Source: Pseudomonadota bacterium
GTDB lineage: Bacteria > Pseudomonadota > Gammaproteobacteria > Burkholderiales > SG8-39
DNA length: 7,223 bases
Direction: 5' to 3'
Assembly (NCBI GenBank): GCA_021825225.1
Contig: JAKAIH010000138.1
Location: forward strand, 1-7,223
Shown here: in pieces, positions 5,239 through 7,223 of the stretch
Numbering within the stretch: the first letter of the stretch is position 1
How the letters are laid out: every line of letters begins with the position of its first letter
Position numbers and translations under genes: made by a program
Notes under the pieces: model-generated
Databases searched by the model: none
What the model saw: the letters and a program-made list of their open reading frames with translations, nothing else
What the model was told of the DNA's origin: nothing

Positions 5239-5691
5239 ATGCCGACCGCCCCGTCCATCCCCGCCTTCGGCTGCACCTGCGCCCGGCTGCGCAAGCTCAC
5301 GCGCCGGCTGACGCGCATTTACGACGCGCATCTGTCGGCCCAGGGGATCAAGGTCACCCAGTATTCGCTGCTCGCCAATGCCGCGCGCGGCGAGCGCACC
5401 CTGTCGGAGTTCGCCGCCGAGCTGGAAATGGACCGCAGTACGCTCAGCCGCAACCTCGCGCCGCTCGCGGAACAGGGCTGGGTCAGCATCGCGGTCGGCG
5501 CCGATCCGCGCAGCCGCAGCATCAGCGTCACCGCCGCCGGGCGGCGCAAGCTGAAAACCACGCTGCCGCTGTGGCGCAAGGCGCAATGCGAAGTCGAAGC
5601 CATACTCGGCGCGGCCAGCGTAGGCGAACTGCACCGCGAAATCGAGCGCGCCCTGGGCGCGCTCCCCACAACATCGGGAAAACGCCCATGA
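5239..5691 (+). CDS. MarR-family transcriptional regulator
   Basis: A 150-residue winged-helix repressor-type protein that binds DNA as a dimer and usually lets go when a small ligand or oxidant is sensed. Helix 1 carries FGCTCARLRKLTRRLTRIYD (10-29), then GIKVTQYSLLANAA (36-49). The helix-turn-helix is LSEFAAELEMDRSTLSRNLA (55-74) with recognition helix from about 65, and the wing is DPRSRSISVTAAGRRKL (89-105). Cys12 and Cys14 near the dimer helix could be redox-active, though this CxC pattern is seen in relatives and its role is unknown. The ATG at 5239 is chosen by homology; two nearby upstream ATGs (5223, 5228) are out of frame. The stop overlaps the MFS start as ATGA, indicating translational coupling. 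The likely targets are its own operon and perhaps the divergent GNAT gene. Confidence 0.9.
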   Translation: MPTAPSIPAFGCTCARLRKLTRRLTRIYDAHLSAQGIKVTQYSLLANAARGERTLSEFAAELEMDRSTLSRNLAPLAEQGWVSIAVGADPRSRSISVTAAGRRKLKTTLPLWRKAQCEVEAILGAASVGELHREIERALGALPTTSGKRP

Positions 5692-6893
5692 GCACCAAAC
5701 GCCAATACTGGATGCTGGTCATTTCCGCGGCGCTGATCCTCGCCGTGACCATGGGCATACGCAACACCCTGGGACTGTTCGTCTCGCCGCTCAATACCTC
5801 CACCGGCCTGGGCATCGTCACGGTCAGTTTCGCGCTCGCCATCGGCCAGTTCGTCTGGGGCGCGGCCCAGCCCATTTTCGGCGCGCTCGCCGACAGAGCC
5901 GGCCCGGTCCGAATCATCGCGCTGGGCGCGGTGCTGCTGGCGCTGGGGCTGGCGCTCACGCCGTTCATGCACTCGCAGCTCGGCCTGATCGTGTTTTTAG
6001 GCATCGTGGCTGCAGCCGGAGCAGGCGGCGGAAGCTTCTCGATACTCATGGGCGCCGCGGCGCAGCGCCTGCCGCCGGAACGCCGCGCCTTCGCCTCGGG
6101 CTTCATCAACGCCGGCGGCTCCTTCGGCCAGTTCGTGTTCGCGCCGCTGGCACAGGCGCTGATCAGCGCGTTCGGCTGGGTCACGGCCTTGCTGACCCTC
6201 GCGGCCTCGGCCCTGCTCACCATTCCGCTGGCCTTGCCGCTGCGCGACAAACACCACGGCGGAGCAACGGTGCACCTGGGCGGTATCAGCCTGTCGGAAC
6301 AGACGCTGCTCGCGTTCAAGGACCGCAGCTACTGGTGCCTGCACGCGGGGTTTTTCACCTGCGGCTTCCACATCGCCTTCCTCGTGACCCACCTGCCGGG
6401 CGAGGTCGCGCTGTGCGGGCTGCCGGCCTCGGTGTCGGCGGCTTCGCTCGGCATCATCGGCCTCGCCAACATCGCCGGCAGCCTGGGCGTGGGCTGGCTG
6501 GCGCAAACCCACCGCATGAAATTCCTGTTGTTCTGGGTCTACGGCATACGCGCCGTGGCCATCGGTGTCTACCTGATGGTGCCGCATACCGCGCTCACCT
6601 TCTATATCTTTGCGCTGGTCTTAGGCGTCAGCTGGCTCGCCACCGTGCCCCCGACCGCGGGCCTGGTGGGCAAGCTGTTCGGCACGCGCTATCTCGCGAC
6701 CCTGTTCGGGCTGACGCTGCTGTCGCACCAGATCGGCGGCTTTTTCGGTGCCTGGCTGGGCGGCATCGCCGTCGCCAGGAGCGGCAGCTACGAATGGATG
6801 TGGTACGCGGACATCGCGCTCGCGGTCCTCGCCGCGCTGGTCAACCTGCCGATACGCGAAGCGCGGCCGCAACTCGCTGCCGCGGCAGCATGA
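5688..6893 (+). CDS. MFS transporter, OFA/monocarboxylate-type
   Basis: A 401-residue major facilitator with about twelve membrane helices in two halves joined by a polar loop (about 186-212). Helix 1 contains TMGIRNTLGLFVSPL (21-35), whose GxRxxxG pattern with Arg25 is typical of monocarboxylate/oxalate-formate-antiporter-like members. Loop 2-3 has the MFS signature GALADRAGPVR (65-75). GxxxG-rich helix 4 (GIVAAAGAGGGSFSILMG, 105-122) and helix 5 (ASGFINAGGSFGQFVFAPL, 136-154) are also characteristic. It sits in the inner membrane; the substrate is probably a small organic acid or similar compound, in or out, and cannot be fixed from sequence. The ATG at 5688 overlaps the MarR stop by four bases, and GGGA (5676-5679) is a weak ribosome binding site, so coupling is likely. 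The marR-MFS pairing suggests transport of the regulator's ligand. Confidence 0.9.
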   Translation: MSTKRQYWMLVISAALILAVTMGIRNTLGLFVSPLNTSTGLGIVTVSFALAIGQFVWGAAQPIFGALADRAGPVRIIALGAVLLALGLALTPFMHSQLGLIVFLGIVAAAGAGGGSFSILMGAAAQRLPPERRAFASGFINAGGSFGQFVFAPLAQALISAFGWVTALLTLAASALLTIPLALPLRDKHHGGATVHLGGISLSEQTLLAFKDRSYWCLHAGFFTCGFHIAFLVTHLPGEVALCGLPASVSAASLGIIGLANIAGSLGVGWLAQTHRMKFLLFWVYGIRAVAIGVYLMVPHTALTFYIFALVLGVSWLATVPPTAGLVGKLFGTRYLATLFGLTLLSHQIGGFFGAWLGGIAVARSGSYEWMWYADIALAVLAALVNLPIREARPQLAAAAA

Positions 6894-6929
6894 GATTGGA
6901 CGCGGCAGTCTTTGTCGGGAGGTAAGCGC

Positions 6930-7223
6930 ATGAGCGACAAAAAAGCAATCCTGGTGGTCGGCGCAGGCGACGCGACCGGTGGCGCGATCGCGCGGCGCTT
7001 CGCGCGCGAAGGCTATATCGCCTGCGTCACGCGCCGGCATGCGGACAAGCTCGCGCCGCTGGTGGCGCAGATCGAGGCCGAAGGGGGCAAGGCGCACGCC
7101 TTCGGCTCGGACGCGCGCAAGGAAGACGAAGTGGCGCAGCTGTTCGCCGAGATCGAACGCGAGATCGCGCCGATCGAGGTCGCCGTGTTCAATATCGGCG
7201 CCAACGTGCGCTTCCCCATCACC
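6930..7223 (+). CDS. SDR-family oxidoreductase, N-terminal fragment, atypical motifs
   Basis: The first 98 codons of a short-chain dehydrogenase/reductase, cut by the right edge; the family is usually about 230-260 residues. The Rossmann fold opens AILVVGAGDATGGAIARRFA (6-25). The usual TGxxxGxG becomes VGAGDATG, lacking the first Thr and the central Gly. TRRHADKL (34-41) offers Arg residues after beta-2, which hints at NADPH rather than NADH. The conserved Asp after beta-3 is in GSDARKED (59-66). The usual NNAG motif is replaced by FNIGAN (87-92). I recall the same deviations in one SDR subgroup, so they do not imply a broken gene. The Tyr-x3-Lys active site lies outside the window. GGGAGG (6917-6922) sits seven bases before the ATG, and the gap after the MFS gene is 36 bases, so it is probably the third gene of the marR operon. 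Confidence 0.88.
   Translation, partial: MSDKKAILVVGAGDATGGAIARRFAREGYIACVTRRHADKLAPLVAQIEAEGGKAHAFGSDARKEDEVAQLFAEIEREIAPIEVAVFNIGANVRFPIT

Overview
This 7.2-kb window is GC-rich chromosomal DNA with compact gene spacing. It probably comes from a betaproteobacterium. The best taxonomic clue is the membrane protein at 2824-3576, which fits the BPSS1780 family, known mainly from Burkholderia and related Betaproteobacteria. I cannot name a genus. I see no rRNA, tRNA, CRISPR array, insertion sequence, integrase, phage gene or attachment site.

Left block, minus strand, read right to left (2695 down to 1): a small Fe-S protein with a QueG-like ferredoxin segment; a 556-residue thiamine-diphosphate enzyme of the acetolactate-synthase superfamily; a 25-codon ORF with a strong Shine-Dalgarno; and the first 31 codons of a PfkB-type sugar kinase that runs off the window. 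The last three lie within 50 bases of one another and look co-transcribed. The Fe-S gene is 90 bases upstream of the thiamine enzyme and may or may not share its transcript.

Middle block, plus strand (2742-4570): a recognisable promoter with an overlapping inverted repeat, then the BPSS1780-family membrane protein, then a GTG-initiated long-form hisG (ATP phosphoribosyltransferase, first step of histidine synthesis). No other his gene is visible, so this hisG stands apart from any his operon within the limits of the window.

Right block (4601-7223): a GNAT acetyltransferase on the minus strand, divergent from a plus-strand MarR regulator. The MarR gene overlaps an MFS transporter gene by ATGA, and an atypical SDR oxidoreductase follows 36 bases later and runs off the right edge. 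A 22-bp imperfect palindrome next to a -10-like TATGAT lies just before the MarR start, and the spacing suggests a leaderless, autoregulated transcript. The simplest reading is a ligand-responsive regulator controlling a transporter and an oxidoreductase for an unknown small molecule. The GNAT resembles the acetyltransferase half of MarR-GNAT fusion proteins.

Nothing here is a clear new defence or mobile system. The points most worth checking are the isolated long HisG, the leaderless MarR promoter with its operator-like dyad, the split MarR/GNAT pair, the uncharacterised Fe-S protein, and the 25-codon ORF before the kinase.
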